64,000 nt of DNA from Cohnella xylanilytica (GTDB lineage Bacteria; Bacillota; Bacilli; Paenibacillales; Paenibacillaceae): positions 1 to 64,000 of the forward strand of contig NZ_JACJVR010000018.1 of assembly GCF_014212175.1 (NCBI RefSeq), in the 5' to 3' direction. Every line of letters begins with the position of its first letter. Position 1 is the first letter of the stretch. A model generated the notes under the pieces. It had not been told where the DNA came from. It worked only from the letters and a program-made list of their open reading frames with translations, and did no database searches. Of this stretch, positions 35,319 to 45,123 are shown piece after piece. The translations under genes were made by a program, and so were the position numbers.

Positions 35319-36701
35319 CTACAATCCCGTATAAGGGACGATCCATTTAACCCAATAATACAAGCTGATCAACGTAAACACGAGAGTCGGCGGAATGACC
35401 ATCGCCGTTATCTTCAGATACTCCTTCCACTCTACCTTGATCTTGTGCTTGTGAAGCAGGTGGAACCAGAGCAGCGAAGCGAGCGTGCCGATCGGCAGCA
35501 GCAGGGATCCGATGTCGCTTCCGATGACGTTGGCCAGATAGGCGATCTTCAGGGACAAGGGGTCGAGGCCCATCTGGTTCAGCGTGAGCGTCCCGATCAT
35601 GAGGGCGGGATGGTTGTTGAACAGCGTGGACAGCGCCGTCAGCAGGCCTCCCATGAGCAGGCTCGCGTTCAGAAGGTTGCCGGTGACGAGCGGTCGGAAC
35701 AGCTCCACGAGCCGATCGGTCATTCCCATGTTGTGCAAGCCGTACACAAGGACGTACATGCCGAACGCGAAGATCAGGATGTGCCACGGAGTTTTGCGAA
35801 TGATATCGCTCGGGGCGATCTTCAGATAGGCCCATCTCCACGACAGCAGTACGACCGACCCGGCGACGGCGACCCATTCGATCGGAATGCCGGCGTACGA
35901 AGCCCCGAACAGGCCAAGACGGACCGCGAAGACGAACAGGAACAGGTTCCTCATGAGCCTTGTCTGCCGCTTCAGGTTGTCAAGGGGAGGAACCGGCCCC
36001 AACGGATGGTTGATCCCGATCCCCGGCGGCCCGCCCGCCAAGCGGTAGCCGACGGACACCTTGGGCAATTCCCGCGGCAAGTCGCGCTTCATGCACAGGA
36101 ACAGCAGGCCGAGCATGAACAGCAGGCCGAGCGTCGCCGGTACGAACATCATCATCGTATGCATGTACAGGGTCATGCCGACGATCTTCAGAGCGATCAG
36201 GTTTACGATGTTGCTGACTCCGATCGGGGCGCTCGACGCGGTGGCGATCAAGGCACCGGACAACAGATAGGGAATCTTCTGATGATTGCGCAGCTTCAGC
36301 CGATTGAGCAGGATGATGAGAATCGGCGTCGTAATCAGGATGCTTCCGTCGTTGTTGAAGAACAGCGTCATGAGAAAACAGACCAGATTCACGTACAGGA
36401 ATAATCTGTACCCGGAGCCCTTGGCCCTTGCCGCCAATCCGGCCGCCGCCCAGTGGAAGAACCCCGCGCTCTCGAGCACCATGGCGATGACGATCGTCGC
36501 GATGATGGTGATCGCCGCGCCGCTGACCGTCTCCGCGATGTCGACCAGGTCGCCTCCCGACACGCCTCCGGCCAGCCAGACGACCAGCGCGCCTATCGTG
36601 GCCGGGATCGCTTCGTTCAAGCCTTTGGGGCGCCACATAATGAGCAGGACCGTCATGAGGAAGGAGATCAGGGTCAGCGTATCCGAGACCGAATCGAACA
36701 C
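35319..36701 (-). CDS. ArsB/YdfA-like ion-transporter family permease
   Basis: 460 aa with about eleven to twelve hydrophobic helices. GTG start 7 nt after AGAGGTGA. The conserved FFNNDGSILITTPILIILL segment and a second-half FNNHPALMIGTL mirror it, an inverted-repeat feature of the ArsB/NhaD ion-transporter superfamily. B. subtilis YdfA is the nearest annotated type that I recall. No arsR or arsC lies nearby, so arsenite as substrate is only a possibility. It follows a small membrane protein gene by 35 nt. Confidence 0.8.
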   Translation of the reverse strand: MFDSVSDTLTLISFLMTVLLIMWRPKGLNEAIPATIGALVVWLAGGVSGGDLVDIAETVSGAAITIIATIVIAMVLESAGFFHWAAAGLAARAKGSGYRLFLYVNLVCFLMTLFFNNDGSILITTPILIILLNRLKLRNHQKIPYLLSGALIATASSAPIGVSNIVNLIALKIVGMTLYMHTMMMFVPATLGLLFMLGLLFLCMKRDLPRELPKVSVGYRLAGGPPGIGINHPLGPVPPLDNLKRQTRLMRNLFLFVFAVRLGLFGASYAGIPIEWVAVAGSVVLLSWRWAYLKIAPSDIIRKTPWHILIFAFGMYVLVYGLHNMGMTDRLVELFRPLVTGNLLNASLLMGGLLTALSTLFNNHPALMIGTLTLNQMGLDPLSLKIAYLANVIGSDIGSLLLPIGTLASLLWFHLLHKHKIKVEWKEYLKITAMVIPPTLVFTLISLYYWVKWIVPYTGL

Positions 36702-36736
36702 TTGTCGTCACCTCTGAGCAGACGGTTGTCCTTGCT

Positions 36737-36928
36737 TTACTTGCCCGCGGATCGGGTCGCCGGGATCATGGCCGATCCGACGGCGGGGCCGGGCTGAACG
36801 GGGGGCTCTATCGCGCCAGGGGCCGCGTCCGGTTCGGCGTACGCGTTGTCGGACAGAGGCTCGACGGGAGGCTTGAGCAGGTAATACAGCAGCACGGCGG
36901 ACGGTACGATGACCAATAAGGCGAGCAT
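36737..36928 (-). CDS. Small single-span membrane protein
   Basis: 63 aa from the ATG at 36928, which has GGGAGGG 8 nt upstream; the longer frame to 37015 lacks such a site. Residues 1-19 are a hydrophobic helix (MLALLVIVPSAVLLYYLL), followed by a Pro/Ala/Glu-rich exposed tail. It lies just upstream of the ArsB-like permease and likely in its operon. No known family recognised; it may be an accessory peptide of the transporter. Confidence 0.6.
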   Translation of the reverse strand: MLALLVIVPSAVLLYYLLKPPVEPLSDNAYAEPDAAPGAIEPPVQPGPAVGSAMIPATRSAGK

Positions 36929-37172
36929 TCGGGGTCCCTCCCTTCGCTTCTGGACGGGTGAAGGACGAACGGGAGCAGAACAACGGGAAGGCGAGCGGTC
37001 GCCGTCACGGAGCATTCGTCCTCGAAGGTTGTCTATATCGTATGTTTATGTGCACCTTCGGGACGGGGTGCTGGTGATGCGGCCCGATTCCCGCTGAATT
37101 GTTCGCTTGTACGGGAGTCGAATGCCGCTTGCCCGCCGGCACGTTCGTAAGGCCGTGACACTCTCCTCGGCT

Positions 37173-37226
37173 AAAAAAAGCTTCGCCGGCGAGAGGGACA
37201 ATCGTTCCCTCTGCGCCGGCGAAGCT
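37173..37226 (-). terminator. Terminator after dut
   Basis: Minus-strand AGCTTCGCCGGC (37215-37226) pairs with GCCGGCGAAGCT (37179-37190), with an inner GAGGGA/TCCCTC pairing and a T7 run. 36929-37172 otherwise shows no gene. Confidence 0.9.
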
Positions 37227-37257
37227 CTGGCGTCGCTATAGTCGATGCGGTCGATGC

Positions 37258-37701
37258 TTACCGGCCGGTGTGGCCGAAGCCGCCTTCGCCGCGCACGGTC
37301 TCGGACAGCTCGCTCACTTCCTCAATCTTTACCTGCGGCACCGTCTGGAACACCATCTGCGCGATGCGTTCCCCCCGCTCGATCGTGAACGGCTCCTGGC
37401 CCAGGTTGATGAGCAGCACCTTCACCTCTCCGCGGTAATCGGCATCGATCGTGCCCGGCGAATTGAGGCACGTGATCCCGTGCTTATAGGCGAGGCCGCT
37501 GCGCGGCCGGATTTGCGCTTCCAGCTCCTTCGGCATCGCCATCGCGAAGCCCGTCGGCACGAGCGCCCGTTCCCCGGGCGCCAGCGTCAGCGGTTCGCCG
37601 ACGGCCGCATGCAGATCGAATCCCGCGGCCCACTCGGACATCTTGCGCGGCAGCGCGACGTCCTCATTCCCCGGAAGCCGCTTCAGTTGCACTGGATACA
37701 A
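37258..37701 (-). CDS. dut: Deoxyuridine 5'-triphosphate nucleotidohydrolase (dUTPase)
   Basis: 147 aa. Hydrolyses dUTP to dUMP, keeping uracil out of DNA and feeding dTMP synthesis. All five trimeric dUTPase motifs are visible: [36 protein letters not shown] and the C-terminal [10 protein letters not shown]. The TTG start follows GGGAGGG and lies inside the 3' end of the peptidase gene (38-bp overlap), implying translational coupling. Confidence 0.95.
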   Translation of the reverse strand: MYPVQLKRLPGNEDVALPRKMSEWAAGFDLHAAVGEPLTLAPGERALVPTGFAMAMPKELEAQIRPRSGLAYKHGITCLNSPGTIDADYRGEVKVLLINLGQEPFTIERGERIAQMVFQTVPQVKIEEVSELSETVRGEGGFGHTGR

Positions 37702-38944
37702 GAAATTCCCTCCCTAGTCCCGACAACACTTTCTCCTGCGCTCCCACCAGCGCGATCGAACAAGTCTCGTTCATGATTCTCGCGATCATCTCGTTCACGT
37801 CTTCCATCGTGACCGCGTCGATGCGTTCCAGCATCTCGTCGAGCGTATAATGGCGGCCGAGCATCAGCTCGTTCTTCCCGAGCCGGTTCATCCGGCTGCT
37901 CGTGCTCTCGAGGCTCAGGATCAGGTTCCCCTTCAGCTGCTCCTTGCCGCGATGAATCTCCGCTTCGGTCAGCCCCTTGGCCTTGATCTCCTCCAGCATC
38001 TCCAGCGTCAGATCGTACACGTCCTGAGTCTGCTTCGGCGCCGTTCCGGCGTATACCGTGAACAAGCCGCTGTCCGCGTAGGAGGTATGGTAGGAATAGA
38101 CCGAATAGGCGAGGCCGCGCTTCTCCCGGATCTCCTGGAACAAGCGGGAGCTCATGCCTCCGCCGATCGTGTTGTTGAGCAGGATCATCGCGTACATCTT
38201 CGGATCCTCGATCGAACAGCCCGGGAACGTGAGGCACAGATGGTTCTGCTCCGTCTTCTTCTTGTGGAACCTCGCGTCCGACCGGAACGTCGGCGTCGTC
38301 AGCGACACGTTCGTGCCGGCGACGTCGAACCGGCCGAAGTGCTTCTCCAGCAGCTCCAGCACTTCCTCTCCGACGTTGCCCGCGAGGCTGATGACGGTGT
38401 TCGGGATCGAATAGCGCTCGGACATGTACTTCCTGAGGTCTGCGGGCCCCATCGCGTTCAGCCGTTCCGCCGTGCCGAGAATGGAATAGGCGAGCGGATG
38501 GTCGCCGAGGGCCGCGCGGGAAGCGAGATCGTGGACGGTGTCGTCCGGCGTGTCTTCGTACATGGAGATCTCTTCGAGAATAACGTTCTTCTCCTTGGCG
38601 AGCTCTTCCTCCGACAGCAGCGACTCGAAGAACATATCGGAGAGAACGTCGACGGCGATCGGCAGGTGCTGGTCCAGCACCTTCGCGTAGTAGCACGTAT
38701 ATTCCTTCGAGGTGAACGCGTTCACGTTGCCGCCGATCCCGTCGAACCGGTCCGCGATCTCCTTCGCGGTATGGCGCTTCGTTCCCTTGAACAGCATGTG
38801 CTCGATGAAATGGGAGATCCCGTTGTTCTCGGGAGTCTCGTAACGGGAACCGGTCTTCACCCAGATGCCGAACGATACCGAACGGCTGGTCGGAATCGAT
38901 TCGATCATGACGCGCAGACCGTTCTTCAATGTATATTTGTTCAC
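37664..38944 (-). CDS. mlpA: M16 family zinc peptidase (MlpA/YmxG type)
   Basis: 426 aa. Inverted zinc motif HFIEH (H45, E48, H49) with the distal Glu near residue 125, and the R/Y pair in the second M16 half. GTG start behind AGGGGGAAAT. B. subtilis MlpA lies in the same place, after pnpA and ylxY, and has been linked to regulation of protease genes. Its promoter (TTGAGC-17-TATAGT) is at 38974-39002. dut overlaps its 3' end. Confidence 0.92.
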   Translation of the reverse strand: MNKYTLKNGLRVMIESIPTSRSVSFGIWVKTGSRYETPENNGISHFIEHMLFKGTKRHTAKEIADRFDGIGGNVNAFTSKEYTCYYAKVLDQHLPIAVDVLSDMFFESLLSEEELAKEKNVILEEISMYEDTPDDTVHDLASRAALGDHPLAYSILGTAERLNAMGPADLRKYMSERYSIPNTVISLAGNVGEEVLELLEKHFGRFDVAGTNVSLTTPTFRSDARFHKKKTEQNHLCLTFPGCSIEDPKMYAMILLNNTIGGGMSSRLFQEIREKRGLAYSVYSYHTSYADSGLFTVYAGTAPKQTQDVYDLTLEMLEEIKAKGLTEAEIHRGKEQLKGNLILSLESTSSRMNRLGKNELMLGRHYTLDEMLERIDAVTMEDVNEMIARIMNETCSIALVGAQEKVLSGLGREFLVSSATEAASGE

Positions 38945-38973
38945 CCGATTTCCCCCTAAAGATCAATAGTAAC

Positions 38974-39002
38974 ACTATAACAAATATCGACACCCGGCTC
39001 AA
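38974..39002 (-). promoter_or_regulatory. Promoter of mlpA-dut
   Basis: Minus-strand TTGAGC (38997-39002), 17-bp spacer, TATAGT (38974-38979), about 30 nt before the mlpA start. Confidence 0.55.
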
Positions 39003-39053
39003 CCGAAGATCTGGAACGCTCGTCCAATTCCGCGGCTTGCCCGCTTCATAAGG

Positions 39054-40061
39054 TTAGGAGGCGCCCGGCTCCGACTCGAGCCGCTTCTCGGACAGCGTGT
39101 CGGATACCGTTCCGGGCACGAGACCTTTGGCCCGAATCGAGCGGATGATCGCTTGCAGGGAGTCGCGGGTCGTCTCGGTCGGGTGCATCAGGATCAGCGT
39201 CCCGGCTTGGACTCCGGCCTTCACCTTCGCGACGACGGACGAGGCCGGGGGGTTCTTCCAATCGACCGTATCCAGCGTCCAGAGGACCGTCTTCAGCCCG
39301 TATTCCGAGGCGGCCTGGACGGTCGTCTGGTTGAAGTCGCCCGAAGGCGGAGCGAACCAGACGTTGCGAACGCCGAGCTTCGTCTTCAGCAGCCGTTCCG
39401 TGCGTCCGATCTCCTCCCGCTGGCGCGCGGCTCCGAGCTGGCTCATGTTCGGGTGGGTGTAGGCGTGATTGGATGCCTCGTGCCCCGCCGATACGATCTT
39501 CTGGGCGACGTCGGCGTTCTTGGAGAGCCAGCTGCCGTCGAAGAAGAAGGTAGCGCGCACCTTCTCCTTCTCGAGCGTATCCAGAATGGAAGGCAAATAC
39601 TCGTTGCCCCAGGCCACGTTAATCATCAAGCCGACCATCGGCTTGTTCGGGTTGCCCCGGTAGATCGGAGACGGAGGCAGATCGTCCAGCCCGATCTTCG
39701 GCGACAGCTCCCGGTACACCCACGGGATCGCCTCGTTATCGGCCGAAGGCTTAAGACCCAGCGCCCTCGCCTGCGCGTAGGTCGCTTCGACGTCCACTTC
39801 GCGCCCGTTATAGCCCGGAATCGCCTTCCACACCCGATCGATGACCGCGTCGGTCGGCTCGATCCGGCGTTTGGACGCTTCGGCGCGGATTCGCTCCTTC
39901 AGATCCGGGCGGTCCGCGTCGGCCAGGAAGGCGATCGCCGCCGGCTCCCGGTTTTTGACGGCTTGTACATAATCGCGCAGCGGACCGTAGCGGCCGGCCG
40001 CCAGCAGGACGGCCACGCACACCAGCATCGCCGCCAGTCGCGCGGTCGACGTCGTTCTCAT
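39054..40061 (-). CDS. ylxY: Polysaccharide deacetylase-like protein (YlxY type)
   Basis: 335 aa from the ATG at 40061, behind GGGGGTGGG; a GTG at 40073 lies within that site. N-terminal membrane anchor or signal (~8-25). The NodB fold spans ~135-325 with VGLMINVAWGNEYLPSIL, ATFFFDGSWLS, HEASNHAYTHPNM and LILMHPTETT. The usual metal-binding TFDDG Asp pair is replaced by NVAWGNE, while H-x3-H-like NHAYTHP remains. Catalytic activity is thus doubtful. Position between pnp and mlpA matches B. subtilis ylxY. Confidence 0.87.
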   Translation of the reverse strand: MRTTSTARLAAMLVCVAVLLAAGRYGPLRDYVQAVKNREPAAIAFLADADRPDLKERIRAEASKRRIEPTDAVIDRVWKAIPGYNGREVDVEATYAQARALGLKPSADNEAIPWVYRELSPKIGLDDLPPSPIYRGNPNKPMVGLMINVAWGNEYLPSILDTLEKEKVRATFFFDGSWLSKNADVAQKIVSAGHEASNHAYTHPNMSQLGAARQREEIGRTERLLKTKLGVRNVWFAPPSGDFNQTTVQAASEYGLKTVLWTLDTVDWKNPPASSVVAKVKAGVQAGTLILMHPTETTRDSLQAIIRSIRAKGLVPGTVSDTLSEKRLESEPGAS

Positions 40062-40253
40062 CGGAATACCCACCCCCGCCGTCCGATCGGATTCCCGGTT
40101 CTTCTTCGGCTTGGCCGACTTCGCCGGACGAATCGGACATGCCCGAATTTCGGCCTCGCCTCCATCCTATGCCAAAAGCCCGGGGAATATGTACAAGTTC
40201 GGGGTCGCGGGCAAGGTGGCATGGCGATACGCGCGGGCGGCCGGGCGGCGGTT

Positions 40254-40360
40254 CGGACGAATGGGCAGCATTGGCCGGATGGGTAACGATCCGGACGAAT
40301 GGGCGACGATTGGAAGGATGGGCAAATCCGGACTTAAGGGCAGATTGGGACTATCCGGAC
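40254..40360. repeat. Degenerate short tandem repeat
   Basis: Six related units begin with CGGA/AGGA at 40254, 40276, 40292, 40315, 40329 and 40356. The best pair is CGGACGAATGGGC followed by AGCATTGG or GACGATTGG. Spacing alternates roughly 22, 16, 23, 14 and 27 bp. It fills the 360-bp gap between ylxY and pnp. The frame through it codes a Gly/Met/Arg-rich run without a credible start and is not accepted as a gene. Confidence 0.55.
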
Positions 40361-40364
40361 AAAT

Positions 40365-40397
40365 AAAAAAAGAGACTGACGGAATCGGTCTCTTTTC
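40365..40397 (-). terminator. Terminator after pnp
   Basis: Minus-strand AAGAGACCGA / TCAGTCTCTT with a 5-nt loop and T7, 27 nt after pnp. Confidence 0.85.
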
Positions 40398-40423
40398 GCG
40401 GGTACTTCTGTTGGCAGTCAGGC

Positions 40424-42523
40424 TTACTTCACGGCTTCTTCCGTTCCGAGAAGCACCTTGCGGGACAGGTTGACGCGGCCCATCGCGTCGATCTCGGTGA
40501 CCTTCACCTGGATCTTGTCGCCGATGTTCACGACGTCCTCCACCTTCGCCACGCGCTCGTTCGCGAGCTGCGAGATATGGACGAGCCCGTCCTTGCCCGG
40601 CAAGATCTCGACGAACGCGCCGAACTTCTCGATGCGCTTGACGGTGCCGAGGTAGATCTCGCCGACGACGACTTCGCGCACGATGCCTTCGATGATGGAG
40701 CGGGCCTTCTCGTTCGCCGCAGCGTCGGAGGAAGCGATGTACACCATGCCGTCCTGCTCGATGTCGATCTTGACGCCGGTCTCTTCGATGATCTTGTTGA
40801 TGACCTTGCCGCCGGAGCCGATAACGTCGCGGATCTTGTCCGGATGGATGCGCATCGTGACGATCTTCGGCGCGTACGGGCTAAGCTCCTTGCGGGGCTC
40901 CTTCATCACTTCGAGCATCTTGTCGAGAATGAACATGCGGCCTTCGCGGGCCTGCTCGAGGGATTGCGTCAGAATCGAGCGGTCGATGCCGTCGATCTTG
41001 ATGTCCATCTGGATCGCCGTAACGCCCTTCGACGTTCCGGCCACCTTGAAGTCCATGTCGCCGAGATGGTCTTCCATGCCTTGAATGTCGGTCAGGATGG
41101 AGAAGTGGTCCCCGTCCTTGATGAGGCCCATGGCGACCCCGGCTACCGGCGCCTTGATCGGCACGCCCGCGTCCATCATCGCCAGCGTGCTCGCGCAGAT
41201 GCTCGCCTGGGACGTCGAACCGTTCGATTCCAGCACCTCGGAGACGAGGCGGATCGTGTACGGGAATTCTTCCTCGGAAGGAATGACCTTCAGCAGGGCG
41301 CGTTCGCCCAGAGCGCCGTGGCCGATCTCGCGGCGTCCCGGCGCGCGAAGCGGACGGGCTTCCCCGACGGAGAACGGCGGGAAGTTGTAGTGATGCATGA
41401 AGCGCTTCGATTCCTCGAGGCCGATGCCGTCGAGAATCTGCACGTCGCCGAGCGCGCCGAGCGTACAGACGCTGAGCGCCTGGGTCTGGCCGCGCGTGAA
41501 CAAGCCGGAGCCGTGGGTGCGCGGGAGAAGCGAGACGTCGGCGGAGATCGGACGAATCTCGTCCAGCTTCCGGCCGTCCGGACGGACCTTGTCGTGCGTG
41601 ATCAGTCGGCGGACTTCGTTCTTGACGATGTCGTACAGCACTTCCTTGACGTCGGCGAGCTTCTCCGGCGTCTCGGCGTATACGTTCGCGAAGTGCTCCA
41701 CCGTCTCGTCGTTGATGGCGTCGATCGCTTCCTGGCGGGCATGCTTCTCGGGGATGCGGACGGCTTCGACGAGGCGCGCCTTGGCGTAGGCGTTGACGTC
41801 GGCTTCCACTCCGGAATCGACCGCGTGCAGAACGACTTCCATCTTCGGCTGCCCGGCCGCCTCCACGAGCTTGTCGATCGTGCCGACGATCCTCTTGATC
41901 TCCTCGTGTCCGAACATGATCGCTTCGAGCATGTCGGCTTCCGGCACTTCGTCCGCTTCCGCTTCGACCATCATGATCGCGTCGCGGGTTCCGGCGACGA
42001 CGACGTACAGGTCGCTCTTCTCTTCCTGCTCGACGGTCGGGTTGATGATAAATTGCCCGTCGACCCGGCCGACGATGACGCCGCCGATCGGTCCGTTAAA
42101 CGGAACGTTCGAGATCGACAGGGCGGCGGAGGTGCCGATCATCGCGGCGATCTCCGGCGAGCAGTCCTGGTCGACGCTCATGACGAGGTTGACGATCTGG
42201 ATGTCGTTGCGGAATCCTTCCGGGAACAGCGGACGAATCGGGCGGTCGGTCAGACGGCTGGCGAGAATCGCCTTCTCGCTCGGGCGTCCTTCCCGTTTGA
42301 TGAATCCTCCGGGGATTTTGCCGACGGCGTAGAGACGTTCTTCGTAGTTCACCGTAAGCGGGAAAAAATCGAGGTCCTTCGGGCCGGGCGAAGCCGTCAC
42401 CGTGGACAGCACGACGGTGTCGCCGTATCGCACGACGACGGCGCCGTTCGCCTGCTTGGCCAGCCGGCCGGTCTCGAGTACGAACTTGCGGCCGCCGAGC
42501 AGCATTTCAACGCTTTGTTCCAA
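40424..42523 (-). CDS. pnp: Polynucleotide phosphorylase
   Basis: 699 aa from the TTG at 42523, 7 nt after GGAGGG; the frame extends upstream to 42988 but crosses rpsO and is rejected. Two RNase PH domains (~10-230 and ~310-540) flank a helical linker. A KH domain ([15 protein letters not shown] region) and a C-terminal S1 domain ([16 protein letters not shown]) bind RNA. Phosphorolytic 3'-5' exonuclease of the degradosome. Follows rpsO as in most bacteria. Confidence 0.97.
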   Translation of the reverse strand: MEQSVEMLLGGRKFVLETGRLAKQANGAVVVRYGDTVVLSTVTASPGPKDLDFFPLTVNYEERLYAVGKIPGGFIKREGRPSEKAILASRLTDRPIRPLFPEGFRNDIQIVNLVMSVDQDCSPEIAAMIGTSAALSISNVPFNGPIGGVIVGRVDGQFIINPTVEQEEKSDLYVVVAGTRDAIMMVEAEADEVPEADMLEAIMFGHEEIKRIVGTIDKLVEAAGQPKMEVVLHAVDSGVEADVNAYAKARLVEAVRIPEKHARQEAIDAINDETVEHFANVYAETPEKLADVKEVLYDIVKNEVRRLITHDKVRPDGRKLDEIRPISADVSLLPRTHGSGLFTRGQTQALSVCTLGALGDVQILDGIGLEESKRFMHHYNFPPFSVGEARPLRAPGRREIGHGALGERALLKVIPSEEEFPYTIRLVSEVLESNGSTSQASICASTLAMMDAGVPIKAPVAGVAMGLIKDGDHFSILTDIQGMEDHLGDMDFKVAGTSKGVTAIQMDIKIDGIDRSILTQSLEQAREGRMFILDKMLEVMKEPRKELSPYAPKIVTMRIHPDKIRDVIGSGGKVINKIIEETGVKIDIEQDGMVYIASSDAAANEKARSIIEGIVREVVVGEIYLGTVKRIEKFGAFVEILPGKDGLVHISQLANERVAKVEDVVNIGDKIQVKVTEIDAMGRVNLSRKVLLGTEEAVK

Positions 42524-42614
42524 GGATAATCCCTCCTCTGATTGGACGTATGTATTTTCGACACTCTTCCCATTATTTCCTGCCTGCGGGTTCTTAGGCA
42601 AGCCAAATGGAGAC

Positions 42615-42653
42615 GCGCCGGGTTCCGTAATTAAGGAAAAAGCAACCCGGCGC
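42615..42653 (-). other. rpsO-pnp intergenic hairpin
   Basis: Minus-strand GCGCCGGGTT pairs with AACCCGGCGC across a 19-nt loop, with no T-run after it. It may be an RNA-processing site or a leaky terminator after rpsO, as known for rpsO-pnp in other bacteria. Confidence 0.6.
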
Positions 42654-42708
42654 CTTACGGGATCGTTCCCGTGCGACACGACCAGGTTGCTTATCCATGA
42701 GCAACGAA

Positions 42709-42978
42709 TTAACGGCGCAGGCCGAGCTTCTCGATCAGAGCGCTGTAACGTTGAACGTCTTTGTTCTTCAGGTATGCCAACAACTTGCGGCGTTGGCCGA
42801 CCATCTTGAGCAGACCGCGGCGGGAATGATGATCCTTCTTGTGTTCCCGCAAGTGGGCCGTCAGGTTGTTGACGTTCTCCGTCAGGATAGCAATTTGGAC
42901 TTCCGGGGATCCGGTGTCCGTCGCATGCGTCTTGTGAAGTTCGATCAATTCTTGTTTGCGTTCTTGAGTCAATGCCAT
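42709..42978 (-). CDS. rpsO: 30S ribosomal protein S15
   Basis: 89 aa, standard length. Signature [20 protein letters not shown] and [19 protein letters not shown] segment ([14 protein letters not shown]). Binds 16S rRNA early in central-domain assembly. The start has an ideal AAGGAGGTGAG site. Confidence 0.98.
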   Translation of the reverse strand: MALTQERKQELIELHKTHATDTGSPEVQIAILTENVNNLTAHLREHKKDHHSRRGLLKMVGQRRKLLAYLKNKDVQRYSALIEKLGLRR

Positions 42979-43098
42979 CCGTGCTCACCTCCTTAAACTT
43001 GGAAATCGCCGTTAGCCTCGCCGCCGCCGGTGAGAGCGGACAGCCAAGCCAAGGTTATGAAGCCAAGAGCGGCCTGGGCCGTCTTCGCAACGAGTATT

Positions 43099-43128
43099 AG
43101 TATAGCATAAGATGAAGTGCCGATACAA
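43099..43128 (-). promoter_or_regulatory. Promoter of rpsO
   Basis: Minus-strand TTGTAT (43123-43128), 18-bp spacer, TATACT (43099-43104). The leader to rpsO is about 110 nt. Confidence 0.55.
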
Positions 43129-43146
43129 TGACGCCGTCCGCAAAAA

Positions 43147-44118
43147 TTAAGATTCTCCCGCCAGCAGCTCGCGGGCGCGCGCGGCGTCCCTTCCGATCTG
43201 GGCGATCAGCTCGTCCAACGAGCCGAACTTCATCTCCGGACGCAGGAAATGAAGGAACCGAACCGACAGCGCCTTGCCGTACAGATCGCCCGAGAAGTCC
43301 AGCAGATGGGCTTCCAGCTTCGGCTCCCCGCCGGCAGCGTCGACCGTCGGACGAACGCCGACGTTGATGACGCCGTCGGCTTCTTCCCCGCCGGCTCCGG
43401 CTCCGTTCACCCTCACTGCGTAAACCCCGTGACGGGGGATGCAATAAGGAGCTTCCGGCTCCAGATTGGCCGTCGGGAATCCGAGCTGCCTGCCGAGCGC
43501 CTTCCCGTGAATGACCGTTCCCTTGATCTCGTACGGCCGGTCCAGAAGCTCCGCCGCCAGATCGCAGCGGCCCTCGGCCAGCAGCTCGCGGATTCGCGTG
43601 CTGCTTACCTTGGCGCCGCCGAGGAATACCGGCTCGACGACCTGCACGTCGATCGCTCCGCCGCTCGCGCTCCGCAGAAGCTCGGGGTTGCCCCGGCCGC
43701 GATGCCCGAACTTGAAGTCGAAGCCGACGACGGCCGCCTTCGCGCCGAGCGGCCCGAGCAGCTCCTGGACGAATCTCTCCGCCGTGACCTGCGAGAATTC
43801 CGCGTCGAAGGAGACGACGAACGCGGCCTCGATGCCGAGCTCCGCGAACCGGTCCAGCTTATCCGGAAGCGGGGTCAGAACCGTATGGTACTGATCGTGC
43901 CCGAGCACGACCCGCGGATGGGGATCGAACGTCATCACCGCCGGCGTGTAGCCGCGCTCTCGCGCCAGCGACACGGCCTTGCGAACGACTTCGGCATGGC
44001 CGAGATGAACCCCGTCGAAGAACCCGATGGCCAGGGCGATGCCGCCCGGCTTAACCGCTTCGGGGGGAATCCGGAACGATTGTTCGTCCTGCGAATACGA
44101 AATCTCGAAACGTTCCAC
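43147..44118 (-). CDS. ribF: Bifunctional riboflavin kinase / FAD synthetase
   Basis: 323 aa from the GTG at 44118, 7 nt after GGAGG; an ATG at 44154 lies before that site. The FAD synthetase domain (~1-180) has AIGFFDGVHLGHAEVV and SSTRIRELLAEG. The flavokinase domain (~180-310) has RQLGFPTANLEPE and GVYAVRV. Makes FMN then FAD from riboflavin. Called ribC in B. subtilis. Follows truB in the infB supercluster. Confidence 0.95.
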   Translation of the reverse strand: MERFEISYSQDEQSFRIPPEAVKPGGIALAIGFFDGVHLGHAEVVRKAVSLARERGYTPAVMTFDPHPRVVLGHDQYHTVLTPLPDKLDRFAELGIEAAFVVSFDAEFSQVTAERFVQELLGPLGAKAAVVGFDFKFGHRGRGNPELLRSASGGAIDVQVVEPVFLGGAKVSSTRIRELLAEGRCDLAAELLDRPYEIKGTVIHGKALGRQLGFPTANLEPEAPYCIPRHGVYAVRVNGAGAGGEEADGVINVGVRPTVDAAGGEPKLEAHLLDFSGDLYGKALSVRFLHFLRPEMKFGSLDELIAQIGRDAARARELLAGES

Positions 44119-44178
44119 CTGCTGTCCTCCTGCACATATCACTTCGGCAATCAAGCTTCTCTCATCGTCGATCGGCGA

Positions 44179-45123
44179 TCAGGCTTCGCCAGCGTCTTCG
44201 GAAGGATGGAATACCTTGACGGGACGCAGGCTGCCCGCGCCGGGAACCGGCTCGAACAGCCCGAGGAACGCCTCGTCCTCCTCGCGGTACAGCCTCCACA
44301 GTCCGGTCCCGTCAGGCGCCGGCGAGAGCCAGGCGGCGGGAACAGGCTTGCCCTGCAGCGCGTGCCGCGACGCCTTGGCCGAAGCCTTCGCCGCCGGCAT
44401 GAAGCCGAGCAGCTTGTCGGCCTCGAGCAGCTTCTCCCCGAGCGCCCCGCGCTCCTGAAGCTCGGCCAGCTCCTCCAGCGTCAGGCAGTCCGCCTTCGTC
44501 AGGCCGGCGCTGACGGTGCGCACAAGCTCCGCCATGACGGCGGGCACGCCCAGCTTGCGCCCGATGTCGACGCACAGCGTCCGGATATACGTGCCCTTGG
44601 AGCACGTGACCGAGAAGCGAAGCTCCGGATGTGGTCCCTCCGCCTCGCACGCCAGAATCTCGATGCCGTGAATGGTGACCGGCCGGGGCTTGCGCTCGAC
44701 CGTCACGCCTTGCCGGGCCAGATCGTAAAGCCGCTTCCCGTCCACCTTGACGGCGGACACCATCGGCGGAATCTGCTCGATGTCCCCGACGAACGACAGC
44801 GCCGCCGCGCGCATGTCGGCTTCCGTCAGGTGGGACGCGTCTTGCCGCTCGACGACCTCGCCTCCGATGTCCTCGGTATCCGTCGCGATGCCGAACCGCA
44901 GCAGCGCTTCGTACGTCTTGGGCATCTCCTGCAAATATTCGACCATCCGGGTAGCCCGTCCGATGCAGATCGGCAGCACGCCGGTAACGGCCGGATCGAG
45001 CGTGCCCGTATGGCCGATCCGCTTGACCTTCAGGATTCGCCTCGCCTTGGCGACGACGTCGTGGGACGTCCAGCCGGCGGGCTTCCAGATGCCGAGAACG
45101 CCTTCCAACGCCGTTCCGTTCAT
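44179..45123 (-). CDS. truB: tRNA pseudouridine-55 synthase
   Basis: 314 aa. Catalytic Asp in GHTGTLDPAVTGVLP; other marks are VNKPAGWTSHDVV-like IWKPAGWTSHDVV and KTYEALLRFG. A C-terminal PUA-like part follows ~250. Modifies U55 in the T-loop of tRNA. Overlaps nrnA by 4 nt. Confidence 0.96.
   Translation of the reverse strand: MNGTALEGVLGIWKPAGWTSHDVVAKARRILKVKRIGHTGTLDPAVTGVLPICIGRATRMVEYLQEMPKTYEALLRFGIATDTEDIGGEVVERQDASHLTEADMRAAALSFVGDIEQIPPMVSAVKVDGKRLYDLARQGVTVERKPRPVTIHGIEILACEAEGPHPELRFSVTCSKGTYIRTLCVDIGRKLGVPAVMAELVRTVSAGLTKADCLTLEELAELQERGALGEKLLEADKLLGFMPAAKASAKASRHALQGKPVPAAWLSPAPDGTGLWRLYREEDEAFLGLFEPVPGAGSLRPVKVFHPSEDAGEA

Noticed and set aside
40111..40473. 120-aa plus-strand open frame over the 40-kb repeat
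   Set aside because: It has no ribosome site, overlaps the pnp terminator and end, and codes only repeat-derived Gly/Arg/Met runs.
42524..42988. N-terminal extension of pnp
   Set aside because: It lies over rpsO and the intergenic hairpin; PNPase homology begins at the TTG at 42523.
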